DNA of 64,000 nt from Pleomorphomonas diazotrophica (GTDB taxonomy: Bacteria; Pseudomonadota; Alphaproteobacteria; Rhizobiales; Pleomorphomonadaceae), in NCBI RefSeq assembly GCF_002844595.1, contig NZ_PJNW01000002.1, forward strand, positions 1,169,496 to 1,233,495, written 5' to 3'. The notes beneath the pieces were generated by a model. The model saw only the letters and a program-made list of their open reading frames with translations. It was not told where the DNA came from and searched no databases. Positions 30,743-40,185 of the stretch are shown one piece after another; within the stretch, counting starts at the first letter, position 1; each line of letters opens with the position of its first letter. A program made the translations under genes and the position numbers.

Positions 30743-32013
30743 GTCAGGTCCCCAGAAGATGCGGCATCGGCCGCCAGCCGCTCGACGGCCTTGATCAAGG
30801 CTTCCACGGCGAGGCCCATGTCGTCAATGGTGGCATGTTCGGCCGGGTTGTGGCTGATGCCGCCACGACAGCGCACGAACAACATGCCGACGTCGGTCAG
30901 ATGATGCATGGCGTGGCCGTCGTGGCCGGCGCCCGAGGCGAGCCGCCGGTCGGCAAGACCGAGATCGCGCGCAGCACCGGCGAACGCCTCCTGCAGGCGC
31001 GGCGCGCAGGGCGTCGTCGGGCTCTCGTAGAATTTTTCCATGGCCACCGAAACGCCGCGACGACCGGCGATCGCCCGAAAGCGCGCATCGAGTTCGGCAA
31101 TGGCGGCAAGACGCGGAGCGTCGGCGTCGGCGCGAATATCGAGCGTGAAGGTGACGTCGGCGGGAATGACGTTGACCGCGCCGGGCTTTGCCGCGAGACG
31201 GCCGACGGTGGCGACCATCTGATGGGCGCCACCGGCGCGAGCCACGTCCTCGATGGCCAGCATCATCTCGGCGCTCGCCGCCAGCGCATCTCGGCGCAAG
31301 GTCATGGGCACGGTGCCGGCATGGCCCGCCTCGCCCGTGACGGTGATGGAAAAGCGCGACTGGCCGGCAATGGAGGTGACGATGCCGAGCGGCAACCCTT
31401 CCGCCTCGAGCACCGGCCCCTGTTCGATATGCACCTCGAGATAGGCGAGCGCCTCGTCACGGGCATAGGCGGTCGATGCGGCGGCCTGGGGATCGCCCCC
31501 GAAAGCCTGCAGTGCGTCGCGCAGGGACACGCCGTCAGCGTCGCGGGCGTCGAGGTCGGACGGCACGAGGCAGCCGGCCACCGCCGAACTGGAGACAAGC
31601 GTGGTCGGGAAGCGGACGCCCTCCTCGTCACCAAAGGCCAGGAGGTCGATGCCGAACGGCAGGTCGATGCTGCGGGACCGGAGTTCCTCGGCAGCCAGGA
31701 TGCCGGCGACCACGCCGAGCATGCCGTCGTATCGGCCAGCATCCACCACCGTATCGATGTGTGAGCCGATCAGCAGACGTCGGTTGCCTGCCCTCCCCGC
31801 CGCCGTCGGCTTCAGACGGCCGCGCACGGTGCCGAGCGCATCGAAGCCGACGTCGAGACCGGCCTCGCGCATCCATTCGGCCACACGGTCAGCCGCCGCA
31901 CGATGGGCCGGCGACAGATAGAGGCGGGTGAGATTGGCATCGCTGTCGGAAAAGGCGGCGAGTTCGGCAAGCATTGCCTCGGCGCGGGCGCCGATGTCCC
32001 CGGGTGTCCTCAC
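30739..32013 (-). CDS. Allantoate amidohydrolase-like M20 hydrolase (AllC/hydantoinase-carbamoylase family)
   Basis: 424 residues. Motifs of the Zn-dependent hydantoinase/carbamoylase group: GSHIDTVVDAGRYDGMLGV near residue 82, GDEEGVRFPTTLVSSSAVAG near 124, and a His-containing GAGHDGHAMHHL near 375. Family members include allantoate amidohydrolase, ureidoglycine/ureidoglycolate hydrolases and N-carbamoyl amino acid hydrolases. The ATGA overlap with the upstream uraD supports a role in breaking down allantoate or a later ureide. Confidence 0.85.
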   Translation of the reverse strand: MRTPGDIGARAEAMLAELAAFSDSDANLTRLYLSPAHRAAADRVAEWMREAGLDVGFDALGTVRGRLKPTAAGRAGNRRLLIGSHIDTVVDAGRYDGMLGVVAGILAAEELRSRSIDLPFGIDLLAFGDEEGVRFPTTLVSSSAVAGCLVPSDLDARDADGVSLRDALQAFGGDPQAAASTAYARDEALAYLEVHIEQGPVLEAEGLPLGIVTSIAGQSRFSITVTGEAGHAGTVPMTLRRDALAASAEMMLAIEDVARAGGAHQMVATVGRLAAKPGAVNVIPADVTFTLDIRADADAPRLAAIAELDARFRAIAGRRGVSVAMEKFYESPTTPCAPRLQEAFAGAARDLGLADRRLASGAGHDGHAMHHLTDVGMLFVRCRGGISHNPAEHATIDDMGLAVEALIKAVERLAADAASSGDLT

Positions 32014-32519
32014 GATACGACCCGGTCCTCGATGCGGAAACGGAAGATGCGGACGATCTCATCGAGCGCGCGCTCGAACTCCGCTTCGGGGCTGTTGCCG
32101 AGCCGTTCCTCGAAGGACGCGAGAATGTCGGCCTTTCTTGCCCCGCGCACCGCGAAAATGAAGGGAAAGCCGAAGCGCTCATGATAGGCCTTGTTGAGCG
32201 CCTCGAAGCGGGCGAACTCCTCCGGCGACAATGCATCGAGGCCGGCGCCGGCCTGCTCGCGACGGGAATCGTCGGCGATGGTCTTGGCCTTGGTGGCGAG
32301 GTCAGGATGGGCGCGGATCAGCGCCAGCTTGGCGGCGCGGCCAGCGGAGCGCAGCACCTGCTCGAAGGCGGCGACGATGGCTTCGCGGTTGTGAAAGGGA
32401 CGCATTTCCTCGGCGGCCTCGGCCACCCAGGGAGAATCTTCGGCCACGTCGCCGAAGGTGGCCATGAAGGCCTTGGCACCCAGGCTGTTCACGTCCTGGA
32501 CGGTCGTCGGAAGGGTCAT
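32010..32519 (-). CDS. uraD: 2-oxo-4-hydroxy-4-carboxy-5-ureidoimidazoline (OHCU) decarboxylase
   Basis: 169 residues. OHCU decarboxylases turn the OHCU intermediate of urate oxidation into S-allantoin. Family motifs are present: RPFHNREAIVAAFEQVL, LIRAHPDLATKA (catalytic histidine), DALSPEEFARFEALNKAYHERFGFPFIFAVRGARK and the C-terminal RLGNSPEAEFERALDEI. Start at 32519 has GGGGA upstream. It heads a three-gene coupled unit and follows ribD by 52 bases. No urate oxidase or 5-hydroxyisourate hydrolase gene is in the window. Confidence 0.92.
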   Translation of the reverse strand: MTLPTTVQDVNSLGAKAFMATFGDVAEDSPWVAEAAEEMRPFHNREAIVAAFEQVLRSAGRAAKLALIRAHPDLATKAKTIADDSRREQAGAGLDALSPEEFARFEALNKAYHERFGFPFIFAVRGARKADILASFEERLGNSPEAEFERALDEIVRIFRFRIEDRVVS

Positions 32520-32571
32520 CGCGGTCCCCGTTCGGGCATACAAATCATTAACCGCAACGAGGTTGGCAAAA

Positions 32572-33765
32572 TCACAGAGGTTCCGCAATAGGCCTCCGAA
32601 TAGGCCTTACGGGTAGACGAATGTCGTGGATCGAGGTGCGCCCATCAATGCGGGCAAGATGCAGCAGCCGATCCTCTCCGAACGATCGGCTGGAGACGAT
32701 GCGGAAGGCTTTGGCATCGGTGAGTTCGGTCAGCGGCAGGTCGGGCACCTCGCCGCCGGTTGCCTCTTCCGAAACGATCACCGTCGCCTCATCGACCATG
32801 CCGGCCTCGAGCAGCGACCGCGCCAGGCGAGCCCCGCCCTCGGCCAGTACCGAGCCGATACCGAGCCCGCCCATCTGGAACAGGACATCGGCGAGGTCGA
32901 GCCGGCCGGACGCGTCGCGCTCGGCGGTCAGCACCAGAACGCCACGCTGGAACAGCGCCTTCACCCGCTCTTCCGGCGCATCCGGCGCCACGAAAATCCA
33001 GGTCGGTGAGGTGCGGGCGAGCGCCACGACATTGGCGTTGATAGGCGTTCGCGCCTCGGCGTCGACGATCACCCGCACCGGTGAGCGGGGCTCGCAGCCC
33101 GGCAGGCGGGCGGTGAGACGAGGATCGTCGGCAACGATGGTGCCGCTGCCGACCATGACGGCGTCATGCATGAGGCGGAGGCCGAAACCGTGGGCGCGGG
33201 CAGCGGCGGAGGCGACCGGCCGGGTGCCCTCGCCCGTCCGCTCGACGCAGCCGTCGGCACTCAGCATCAGGCGGAGGTGGACGTGCGGCCGGTCAAGACG
33301 CGAGCGGGCGATATGGCCGGCATGCAGGAGCGCCGCCTCGCCGGCGCGGACGCCACTGGTCACCCTGATGCCATTGCGCTCCAGAATGGCGAGGCTGCGG
33401 CCGGAATAGCGCGGATCGGGATCTTCGATGCCGACAACGACATGGGCGACGCCGGCGTTGACCAGCGCCGTGACGCAGGACGGCGCCGGCCCACCATTGA
33501 GGCAAGGCTCCAAGGTCACGTAGAGCGTCGCACCCCGCGCCCGGCTTCCGGCGGCAGCCAGTACCAACGCCTCGGCATGCGGCCGCCCGCCGGGCGCCGA
33601 CACGGCCCGGGCGATCACCTCGAAACCGTCCGCCCCCTTTCGCACCAGTATGGCGCCCACTGAGGGATGAGGCCGGGCGACGCCGGCATTGCGCCAGCCA
33701 AGGGCGATGGCGGCGGCCATGAAGCGGCGGTCGAGTTCGGTCGGTTGGCCCCGGGCCACCGTCAT
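32572..33765 (-). CDS. ribD: Bifunctional riboflavin deaminase/reductase RibD
   Basis: 397 residues. The N-terminal deaminase domain has the zinc motif HAEALVLAAAG and LEPCLNGGPAPSC near residues 63 and 86; the C-terminal reductase domain runs from about 160 with LRLMLSADGCVERTGEGTRPVAS and VLAEGGARLARSLLEAGMVDE. It catalyses the second and third steps of riboflavin synthesis from GTP. In the deaminase motif the usual CxHxGxTPPC reads CLNGGPAPSC, with N where H is normal. Start MTVARGQP at 33765 is 7 bases after the nrdR stop. Confidence 0.92.
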   Translation of the reverse strand: MTVARGQPTELDRRFMAAAIALGWRNAGVARPHPSVGAILVRKGADGFEVIARAVSAPGGRPHAEALVLAAAGSRARGATLYVTLEPCLNGGPAPSCVTALVNAGVAHVVVGIEDPDPRYSGRSLAILERNGIRVTSGVRAGEAALLHAGHIARSRLDRPHVHLRLMLSADGCVERTGEGTRPVASAAARAHGFGLRLMHDAVMVGSGTIVADDPRLTARLPGCEPRSPVRVIVDAEARTPINANVVALARTSPTWIFVAPDAPEERVKALFQRGVLVLTAERDASGRLDLADVLFQMGGLGIGSVLAEGGARLARSLLEAGMVDEATVIVSEEATGGEVPDLPLTELTDAKAFRIVSSRSFGEDRLLHLARIDGRTSIHDIRLPVRPIRRPIAEPL

Positions 33766-33772
33766 CGCCGCC

Positions 33773-34231
33773 TCACTCGCTGTCGGCGTTGAGCTCGCCC
33801 AGCACGCTCTCGAAGTCCTTGGCCTCGCGGAAATCGCGATAGACGGAGGCAAAACGCACATAGGCGACGTCGTCGAGGGTCTTGAGCCCCTCCATGACCA
33901 GCCGGCCGATCAACCCGGCCTCGATCTCGCTCTCGCCCATGCTTTCAAGCTGGCGGACGATGCCGTTGACCATGCGCTCGACCCGCTCGCTTTCCACCGG
34001 CCGCTTGCGGAGCGCGATCTGCACCGACCGCATCAGCTTGTCCCGGTCGAAGGGGACCCGCCGGCCGGAGCGCTTGATGACGGTGAGCTCACGGAGCTGC
34101 ACGCGCTCGAAGGTAGTGAAGCGCCCACCGCAGGCGATGCAGACGCGGCGACGGCGGATGGCGGTACCATCTTCGGTGGGGCGGCTGTCCTTCACCTGGC
34201 TGTCTTCATTGCCGCAATAAGGACACCGCAT
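33773..34231 (-). CDS. nrdR: Transcriptional repressor NrdR
   Basis: 152 residues, the full family length. The N-terminal zinc ribbon has MRCPYCG and [13 protein letters not shown], followed by the ATP-cone domain ([29 protein letters not shown]). NrdR represses ribonucleotide reductase genes in response to ATP/dATP. The start at 34231 is the invariant MRCPYCG. Upstream of ribD is its usual place in alphaproteobacteria. Confidence 0.97.
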   Translation of the reverse strand: MRCPYCGNEDSQVKDSRPTEDGTAIRRRRVCIACGGRFTTFERVQLRELTVIKRSGRRVPFDRDKLMRSVQIALRKRPVESERVERMVNGIVRQLESMGESEIEAGLIGRLVMEGLKTLDDVAYVRFASVYRDFREAKDFESVLGELNADSE

Positions 34232-34288
34232 GGGGCTCACTCTCCGTCGAATCTGATAAAGCGGCACTATACCGATCAGGGGTGGGCG

Positions 34289-34843
34289 ATGCCACAGAGC
34301 CGAAGGACACGGGCGCCGGAGATCGAGACCGACCGGCTGATTCTCCGAGGACACAGGCGCGACGATTTCCCGGCGCTCGCCGCCATGTGGGCCGACCCGG
34401 AGGTGACCCGCTTCATCTCGGGCCGGCCCGCGACCGAGCACGAAAGCTGGATGCGCTATCTGCGCTATGCCGGGCACTGGATTGTCATGGGTTACGGCTT
34501 CTGGGCGGCAACGCGCAAGGATACCGGAGCCTTCATCGGCGAAATCGGCTTCTCCGATTTCAAGCGGCCGATCGACCTACCGGTCAGAGGTCTGCCGGAG
34601 GCCGGCTGGGCCTTCGTGCGGTCCGCCCATGGCCAAGGCTTTGCCGGCGAAGCGCTCGCCGCCTGCCTTGCCTGGGCCGACAAAGTGGCGCGCTTTCCGC
34701 TCACCACCTGCATCATCGAGCCGCAGAACGCGCCGTCGATCCGGCTGGCCGAACGGGTCGGCTATGCCCGAGCCGCCATCATCGCCGGCACCGAGGGCAC
34801 GCCGGTAGGCCTTTACGAACGCGCCCGGATCAAAAACAAGTAG
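34289..34843 (+). CDS. GNAT family N-acetyltransferase
   Basis: 184 residues of the RimJ/RimL-like GNAT group. Beta-strand 1 is [16 protein letters not shown]; the acetyl-CoA loop is [20 protein letters not shown] near residue 113 and the C-terminal beta-strand [21 protein letters not shown]. It probably acetylates a small molecule or protein N-terminus; substrate unknown. It is transcribed away from nrdR, with an AGGGG ribosome site, and is followed at once by a perfect hairpin. Confidence 0.85.
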   Translation: MPQSRRTRAPEIETDRLILRGHRRDDFPALAAMWADPEVTRFISGRPATEHESWMRYLRYAGHWIVMGYGFWAATRKDTGAFIGEIGFSDFKRPIDLPVRGLPEAGWAFVRSAHGQGFAGEALAACLAWADKVARFPLTTCIIEPQNAPSIRLAERVGYARAAIIAGTEGTPVGLYERARIKNK

Positions 34844-34867
34844 CCCCGGAATCGGTGGATTCCGGGG
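34844..34867. terminator. Hairpin terminator between GNAT gene and wrbA
   Basis: Perfect 10-bp inverted repeat CCCCGGAATC/GATTCCGGGG with a GGTG loop, beginning one base after the GNAT stop codon and 26 bases before the convergent wrbA stop. No T run follows, but the position suits a bidirectional terminator. Confidence 0.65.
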
Positions 34868-34893
34868 CGCGTGTCTCAAACGGTCAGGCGCGA

Positions 34894-35493
34894 TCAGCCG
34901 AACAGCTTGGTCGTGATCTTGGCAACGTGGGCGCCCTGGTAACGGGCAGCTTCCAGCTCGATCTCGGACGGCTGACGCGAGCCGTCACCGTCGGTGATGG
35001 TGGACGCGCCGTAGGGCGAGCCGCCCTTGACCGCCTCGACACCCATCTGGCCCTGGAAGGCATAGGGAAGGCCGACATAAGCCATGCCGTGATGCAGGAA
35101 GGTGGGGATCAGGCCGAGAATGGTCGATTCCTGGCCGCCATGCTGGGTGGCCGAGGCGGTGAAGGCCGAGGCGACCTTGCCGACAAGCTTGCCCTGCGCC
35201 CAGAGCGCGCCCGTCTGGTCGAGGAAGTTGCGCATCTGCGAGGCGACGGTGCCGTAACGGGTGCCGGCGCCAACGATGATGGCGTCGTAGTTGGCAAGCT
35301 CATCCGGCGTGGCGACCGGGGCCGCCTGGTCCATCTTGTAGTAGGACGCCTTGGCAACATCGGCGGGCACCAGCTCCGGCACGCGCTTCACATCAACGGT
35401 GGCGCCGGTCGAACGGGCGCCCTCGGCGACGGCGTTCGCCATCGTCTCGATGTGTCCGTAAGCAGAATAGTAGAGCACAAGAACCTTGGCCAT
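34894..35493 (-). CDS. wrbA: NAD(P)H:quinone oxidoreductase, WrbA type
   Basis: 199 residues of the flavodoxin-like WrbA family. The FMN phosphate loop is [21 protein letters not shown] (residues 5-25) and later family segments are [24 protein letters not shown] and [16 protein letters not shown]. It reduces quinones by two electrons using NAD(P)H, protecting against semiquinone radicals. It ends convergently with the GNAT gene. Confidence 0.95.
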   Translation of the reverse strand: MAKVLVLYYSAYGHIETMANAVAEGARSTGATVDVKRVPELVPADVAKASYYKMDQAAPVATPDELANYDAIIVGAGTRYGTVASQMRNFLDQTGALWAQGKLVGKVASAFTASATQHGGQESTILGLIPTFLHHGMAYVGLPYAFQGQMGVEAVKGGSPYGASTITDGDGSRQPSEIELEAARYQGAHVAKITTKLFG

Positions 35494-35714
35494 ATTACGC
35501 AGTCCTCAATGAAAGCCGGCTCGGCCGGCGAAAGCGGTGCCTTGAACTTAACCCTCCGAACGGTTACGCAAAGTCACGTAATGGGCGACACATTTTCCAC
35601 GCTGGGTGAACGATCCACCCCTTTCTCCGGTTCATTTGCGCGTCCACATTGATCGAAACCGTTGCCGCGGCGTCGCGGCGTGCGCCTTTCCTGCTCTCAT
35701 TCAGGGATTCGACC

Positions 35715-36743
35715 ATGGAATTCGGCATCGACAGCTTCGTTTCGACCACCTGGACTCCGGCCAGCAAGACCGGCGATGCCGAGCGCATGGCACGGCTTCT
35801 GGAAGAGATCGAGACGGCGGAAGCTGCGGGGCTCGACGTCTTTGCCATCGGCGAGCATCACCGCGAGGAGTATCTCGCCTCGGCGCCTGCGGTGATCCTG
35901 GCCGCTGCGGCAGCCCGGACGAAGGCGATCCGCCTCGCCAGCGCCGTGACGGTGCTGAGTTCCGATGACCCGGTGCGGGTGTTCCAGCAGTTTGCCACCC
36001 TGGACCTGATCTCAAACGGTCGCGCTGAGATCATCGTCGGGCGCGGCTCGTTCATCGAGTCCTACCCGCTGTTCGGCTACGATCTCCGGAACTACGACGA
36101 ACTGTTCAGCGAAAAGCTCGACCTGCTGCTGACCATCCGCGACAACGTCAACGTGACCTGGTCGGGCGAGCACCGGGCGGCGCTGACCGGACAGGGCGTC
36201 TATCCCCGACCGGTGCAGAAGCAGCTACCGATTCGCATCGGCGTCGGCGGCACGCCGGCCTCCTTCGCCCGCGCGGGATGGCTGGGCCTGCCGCTGGTGG
36301 TTGCGATCATCGGCGGCGAGCCGCATCGGTTCCGGCCGCTGATCGACCTCTATCGCAAGGCGGGCGCCGAAGCCGGCCATCCGCCCGAAAAGCTGAGCGT
36401 CGGCGTTCATGCGGTCGGCTTTCTTGCCGACAGCGCCGAGGAAGCCGCCGACATCTACTGGCCCGGTTACGAGCGCACTTTCTCGAAGATCGGTCGCGAG
36501 CGCGGCTGGGGGCCGACGACGCGCGCGCAATATGACGCCCTGCGCGGCCCGACGGGCGCTCTCATGATCGGCGGTCCGAACGAGATCATCGCCAAGGTCC
36601 GTCATGTCAACGAGTCGCTCGGCGGTGTGGATCGCCTCACCCTGCTGCTGCAAGGCCAGGAGCTTCCACACGCTGCGGCGCTGCACTCCATCGAGTTGCT
36701 CGGCAACAAGGTGAAGCCGGCGGTCAACGGCGGAACGGCCTGA
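35715..36743 (+). CDS. LLM class flavin-dependent oxidoreductase
   Basis: 342 residues, a luciferase-like (bacterial F420/FMN) monooxygenase. It begins MEFGIDSFVSTT, has GEHHREEYLASAPAVILAAAAARTKAIRLASAVTVLSSDDPVRVFQQFATLDLISNGRAEI near residues 50-110 and GVGGTPASFARAG near 185. The substrate cannot be inferred. The start is ATG at 35715 with GGGA upstream. It stands alone with about 220 bases of promoter region shared with wrbA on the other strand. Confidence 0.88.
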   Translation: MEFGIDSFVSTTWTPASKTGDAERMARLLEEIETAEAAGLDVFAIGEHHREEYLASAPAVILAAAAARTKAIRLASAVTVLSSDDPVRVFQQFATLDLISNGRAEIIVGRGSFIESYPLFGYDLRNYDELFSEKLDLLLTIRDNVNVTWSGEHRAALTGQGVYPRPVQKQLPIRIGVGGTPASFARAGWLGLPLVVAIIGGEPHRFRPLIDLYRKAGAEAGHPPEKLSVGVHAVGFLADSAEEAADIYWPGYERTFSKIGRERGWGPTTRAQYDALRGPTGALMIGGPNEIIAKVRHVNESLGGVDRLTLLLQGQELPHAAALHSIELLGNKVKPAVNGGTA

Positions 36744-36885
36744 CCTGACCTCGCATCGCATCCATCTTAATGTGACTGACCGATCTGCGCGATCGTTCAG
36801 TTTTGAATGATGCTTTGCGAAAACGGGCAGTATGAATCGTTTTTTGTGCGCCTATATGGTTCTCCGGAAAACACCGGAGGCGACC

Positions 36886-37074
36886 ATGCAAGACATCCTG
36901 ACCTTCATCATCACGCGCGAAGGTCTGCGTCGGCCCAAGCCGATGCGGCCTTCCGTGGCCGACCAGCAGTTCTATGACACGGCGGCGCCCTTCGCCGTCA
37001 CGCTGCACGCCGCCCGTCAGCGTCTCGCCCGTTGGCGGCACCGCCAGCCCCGACGCGAGATGGCCGGCGACTGA
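36886..37074 (+). CDS. Small basic protein of 62 residues, function unknown
   Basis: Begins MQDILTFIITREGLRRP and ends in an Arg-rich stretch (ARQRLARWRHRQPRRE). An excellent GGAGG lies 5 bases before the ATG at 36886; an ATG at 36832 is in frame but has no ribosome site. The GGAGG is paired within a small hairpin (CTCCGG 36862-36867 with CCGGAG 36874-36879), which may restrain translation. The family is not recognised; the length and basic tail recall DUF1127-type small proteins, but I do not see that motif clearly. Confidence 0.5.
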   Translation: MQDILTFIITREGLRRPKPMRPSVADQQFYDTAAPFAVTLHAARQRLARWRHRQPRREMAGD

Positions 37075-37128
37075 ACACGGCATCGAGTCCGCCCGGCGCG
37101 GCTTGCATGTCGATCGACGGGCGGAACC

Positions 37129-37159
37129 AAGGCCGGCGGGACCAAACCGCCGGCCTTTT
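37129..37159. terminator. Rho-independent terminator (bidirectional)
   Basis: Stem GGCCGGCGG (37131-37139) with CCGCCGGCC (37147-37155) around a 7-base loop, followed by TTTT. It terminates the small-protein transcript; the stop of the convergent FAD oxidoreductase gene begins at its right end. Confidence 0.75.
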
Positions 37160-38337
37160 CATACGATGTTCTTCTCTCTCACCTGCCGCCCGTCGCGGAT
37201 GCGAACCGGTGAGAGCTCCGACAGATCGAGGCTACGGTAGCCGCCGTAGACCACAAGTTCGGAGAGGCCACGACCGACGGCCGGCGCCTGCTGCAAGCCG
37301 TGGCCCGAAAAGCCGTTGGCAAGCAGGAAGTTCGGCAACTCCGGCATGGCGCCGAGCAGCACGTTGTCGTCGTGGGCGCACATGTCGTAATAGCCGGCCC
37401 AGGCTGCGCCCGGCTTGATGCGCTCGAAGGCGGGAACGCGCGTGGCGATCGTCGGCCAGATGTGGTCCTCGAACAGGGTCCAGTCGACGTCGAAGTCGTC
37501 CTCCACCTCCGGATCATCCTCACCGGAGGGCGCCCAGCCGCAGATGAAGCCGTCGCTATCGCCGCGCACATAGGTGCCGTTGGGGTCGATCAAAAGCGGG
37601 CAACGCTCGATGCGGTCCTCTGCCTTGAAGGTGAAGATCATCCGCTTCTTCACCTCGATGGGAATGTCGATACCGGCCGTGGCGGTGAGTTTGCGACCGT
37701 CAGCGCCGGACGCGTTGATCACCGTGCCGGCGGAGATCATCTCGCCATCTTCAAGGCGAACGCCAGTCGCCTTGCCGCCTTCGACTTCGATGGAGGCTGC
37801 GCGAGCGGGACGGTAGTCGACACCGAGCGATCGCGCCTTGCGGCGAAAGGCCTGCATCATGCCATAACCATCGAACCATCCCTCGCCGCTGCGCCCATAG
37901 CAGCCAGCCGAAAGATCCTCGACGCTGAGCCAGGGAAACGTGGCCGCGAGGGCGTCCGGTTCGAGGAAGGCGATGTCGGCTCCAAGCTCGACCTGAAGCC
38001 TGTGGTTCTCGACCAGCGTTTCCCTCCCGGCCTCGGTGGCGAGAAAGAGATAACCGTCCTCGTGGAAGCCGATGTCGGGCCTGTCGCCGTCGACTTCAAG
38101 AAGATCACCGATATTCCGAATGAATTCAATCCCGTGTAGGGAGATCTTGATGTTCACTGCCGTCGAAAACTGCTGACGGATGGAAGCGGCGGAAAGGGCG
38201 GACGCGCATTTGCGGTAAGATGGATCCTTTTCAAGCACCAACACCTTGCCGGAGAAGTCTGGGTTGACGGCAAGATGATAGGCGGCCGACGACCCCGTCA
38301 CGGCGCCGCCGACGATCACGACATCATAGTGAGCCAT
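37159..38337 (-). CDS. FAD-dependent oxidoreductase (DAO/sarcosine oxidase family)
   Basis: 392 residues. The N-terminal Rossmann motif VVIVGGAVTGSSAAYHLA (residues 6-23) and the C-terminal LLANGFSGHGLQQAPAVGRGLSELV FAD segment define the D-amino acid/sarcosine oxidase-like (DAO) family. It oxidises an amine such as a secondary or D-amino acid; the exact substrate is open. The start at 38337 is the family MAHYDVVIVGG; the frame is open for 30 codons upstream without homology. Confidence 0.85.
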   Translation of the reverse strand: MAHYDVVIVGGAVTGSSAAYHLAVNPDFSGKVLVLEKDPSYRKCASALSAASIRQQFSTAVNIKISLHGIEFIRNIGDLLEVDGDRPDIGFHEDGYLFLATEAGRETLVENHRLQVELGADIAFLEPDALAATFPWLSVEDLSAGCYGRSGEGWFDGYGMMQAFRRKARSLGVDYRPARAASIEVEGGKATGVRLEDGEMISAGTVINASGADGRKLTATAGIDIPIEVKKRMIFTFKAEDRIERCPLLIDPNGTYVRGDSDGFICGWAPSGEDDPEVEDDFDVDWTLFEDHIWPTIATRVPAFERIKPGAAWAGYYDMCAHDDNVLLGAMPELPNFLLANGFSGHGLQQAPAVGRGLSELVVYGGYRSLDLSELSPVRIRDGRQVREKNIV

Positions 38338-38554
38338 TTGAGAACCTGATTGCCTGCGGGGGCGGAGCCGCCCGGTGAGGCCATCAGAAATTCTGCTTAT
38401 CGCCCTGTCAAGCGGGCGATCGCCCAACGCTCCGGCATGTCATGCACAAACATTGCGCCGGTGCCTTGATAGAAGGCTTCGCGACACCCGTTCGAAAAAG
38501 GCTCCCGGACGACGAACGCCCAGGAGCTTCCTAGATCAGGTCTTGAAACCCCCA

Positions 38555-40099
38555 TCAGTCGGCGGCCTTCTCGACATAGCGCGGGAAGATGCCGACAGGC
38601 GCCGGCAGCGCGACGCCGCCGACGAGAGCTTTGCCCTCGCCCAAGCTGTCGAAGGCGCGGCGATCGGCCGGCACCGCCAGGAGGTCGAGCAGCTTTTCCA
38701 TCGACGAGGGCATGACCGGCTGGATCAGGATGGCAACGTTCCTGAGCAGCTCCGCCGTCACCCACATGATCGTGGCAAAGCGCGCCTCATCGGTCTTGCG
38801 AACCGTCCACGGCGCCTCGGCGTCGAAATAGCGGTTGGCCTCACCGAGCACACCCCAGATGGCATTGAGCATCTGGTGGATCTGCTGCCTCTCCATCGCC
38901 TCGCGGCAGACCGGCAGCAACTCGTAGACACTCTTGAGGATCGTCTGGTCAGCCTCAGTGAGCGCCCCCGGCACCGGCAGAACGCCGCCGAGATTCTTGG
39001 CGATCATCGACAATGACCGCTGAGCCAGGTTGCCGAGGTTGTTGGCGAGATCGGCGTTCATGCGGCCGACGATCGCCTCGTGGCTGTAGTTGCCGTCCTG
39101 GCCGAAGGACACCTCGCGCATGAAGAAGTAGCGCACCGGGTCGAGGCCGTAGGCGTCGATCATCTCCTTGGGACCGACGACATTGCCGAGCGACTTCGAC
39201 ATCTTCTCGCCGCGGTTCAGCATGAAGCCGTGAGCGAAGACGCGCTTGGGCAGCGGCACGCCGGCGCTCATCAGGAAGGCCGGCCAGTAGACAGTGTGGA
39301 AGCGGACGATGTCCTTGCCGATGATGTGCAGCGCCGGCCAGTATTTCCGGAACATCTCGCTGTCCACGTCGGGGTAGCCGACCGCCGTGATGTAGTTGGT
39401 GAGTGCGTCGACCCAGACATACATGACGTGCTTGTCGTTGCCCGGCACCGGGATGCCCCAGTCGAAGGTGGTGCGCGAGATGGACAGGTCCTTGAGACCG
39501 CCCTTGACGAAGCTCATCACCTCGTTGCGGCGCTCGTCAGGGCCGATGAAGTCGGGCTGCTCCTCATAGAGCTTCAGGAGCTTGTCTTCATAGGCGCTGA
39601 GACGGAAGAAGTAGCTTTCCTCCTCCACCCATTCGACGGGGGTGCCCTGCGGGCCGAAGCGGATACCGTCGTCGGAGACAACAGTCTCTTCCTCGCCGTA
39701 ATAAGCTTCGTCGCGCACCGAGTACCAGCCGGCGTATTTGTTGAGGTAGATGTCGCCATTGGCCTCCATCGCCTTCCAGATCGCCTGGCAGGCAATGCGG
39801 TGACGCTCCTCGCTGGTGCGGATGAAGTCGTCATTGGAGAGGTTCAGGAGCGTTGCCATCTCCTGGAAGCGGGCCGAATTGCGGTCGGCGAGCTCGCGGG
39901 CGGTAATGCCCTCCTTGCGCGCCGTCTGCAGCATCTTGATGCCGTGTTCGTCGGTGCCCGTCAGGAAGCGGACGTCATGGCCGTCGAGCCGCATGAACCG
40001 CGCCATCACGTCGGTCGCCATCGCCTCGTAGGCATGGCCGATATGAGGAGCCCCGTTGGGGTAGCTGATCGCGGTCGTAATGTAGAACGTCGGTTTCAT
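38555..40099 (-). CDS. metG: Methionyl-tRNA synthetase
   Basis: 514 residues, the short class lacking the C-terminal tRNA-binding EMAP-like domain. The HIGH motif is APHIGHAYE near residue 17 and the KMSKS motif [10 protein letters not shown] near 300. No zinc-knuckle cysteines are seen in the connective-peptide region, as in the MetG2 type. It charges tRNA(Met) with methionine. It follows holB by 86 bases in a minus-strand run of genes. Confidence 0.95.
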   Translation of the reverse strand: MKPTFYITTAISYPNGAPHIGHAYEAMATDVMARFMRLDGHDVRFLTGTDEHGIKMLQTARKEGITARELADRNSARFQEMATLLNLSNDDFIRTSEERHRIACQAIWKAMEANGDIYLNKYAGWYSVRDEAYYGEEETVVSDDGIRFGPQGTPVEWVEEESYFFRLSAYEDKLLKLYEEQPDFIGPDERRNEVMSFVKGGLKDLSISRTTFDWGIPVPGNDKHVMYVWVDALTNYITAVGYPDVDSEMFRKYWPALHIIGKDIVRFHTVYWPAFLMSAGVPLPKRVFAHGFMLNRGEKMSKSLGNVVGPKEMIDAYGLDPVRYFFMREVSFGQDGNYSHEAIVGRMNADLANNLGNLAQRSLSMIAKNLGGVLPVPGALTEADQTILKSVYELLPVCREAMERQQIHQMLNAIWGVLGEANRYFDAEAPWTVRKTDEARFATIMWVTAELLRNVAILIQPVMPSSMEKLLDLLAVPADRRAFDSLGEGKALVGGVALPAPVGIFPRYVEKAAD

Positions 40100-40185
40100 G
40101 AGTTCGCTTCAGGGTTTCGATGGTGCCGGACGGAAGGTCACAGGGCGCTTCCGAAAGGAAGGCCGGCGGCACATCCTGTGAATAG

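Noticed and set aside
38338..38554. Possible short gene between metG and the FAD oxidoreductase
   Set aside because: A short minus-strand frame exists, but it has no ribosome site of its own and only low-complexity GC hairpins (GGGCGG/CCGCCC near 38363). Treated as intergenic.
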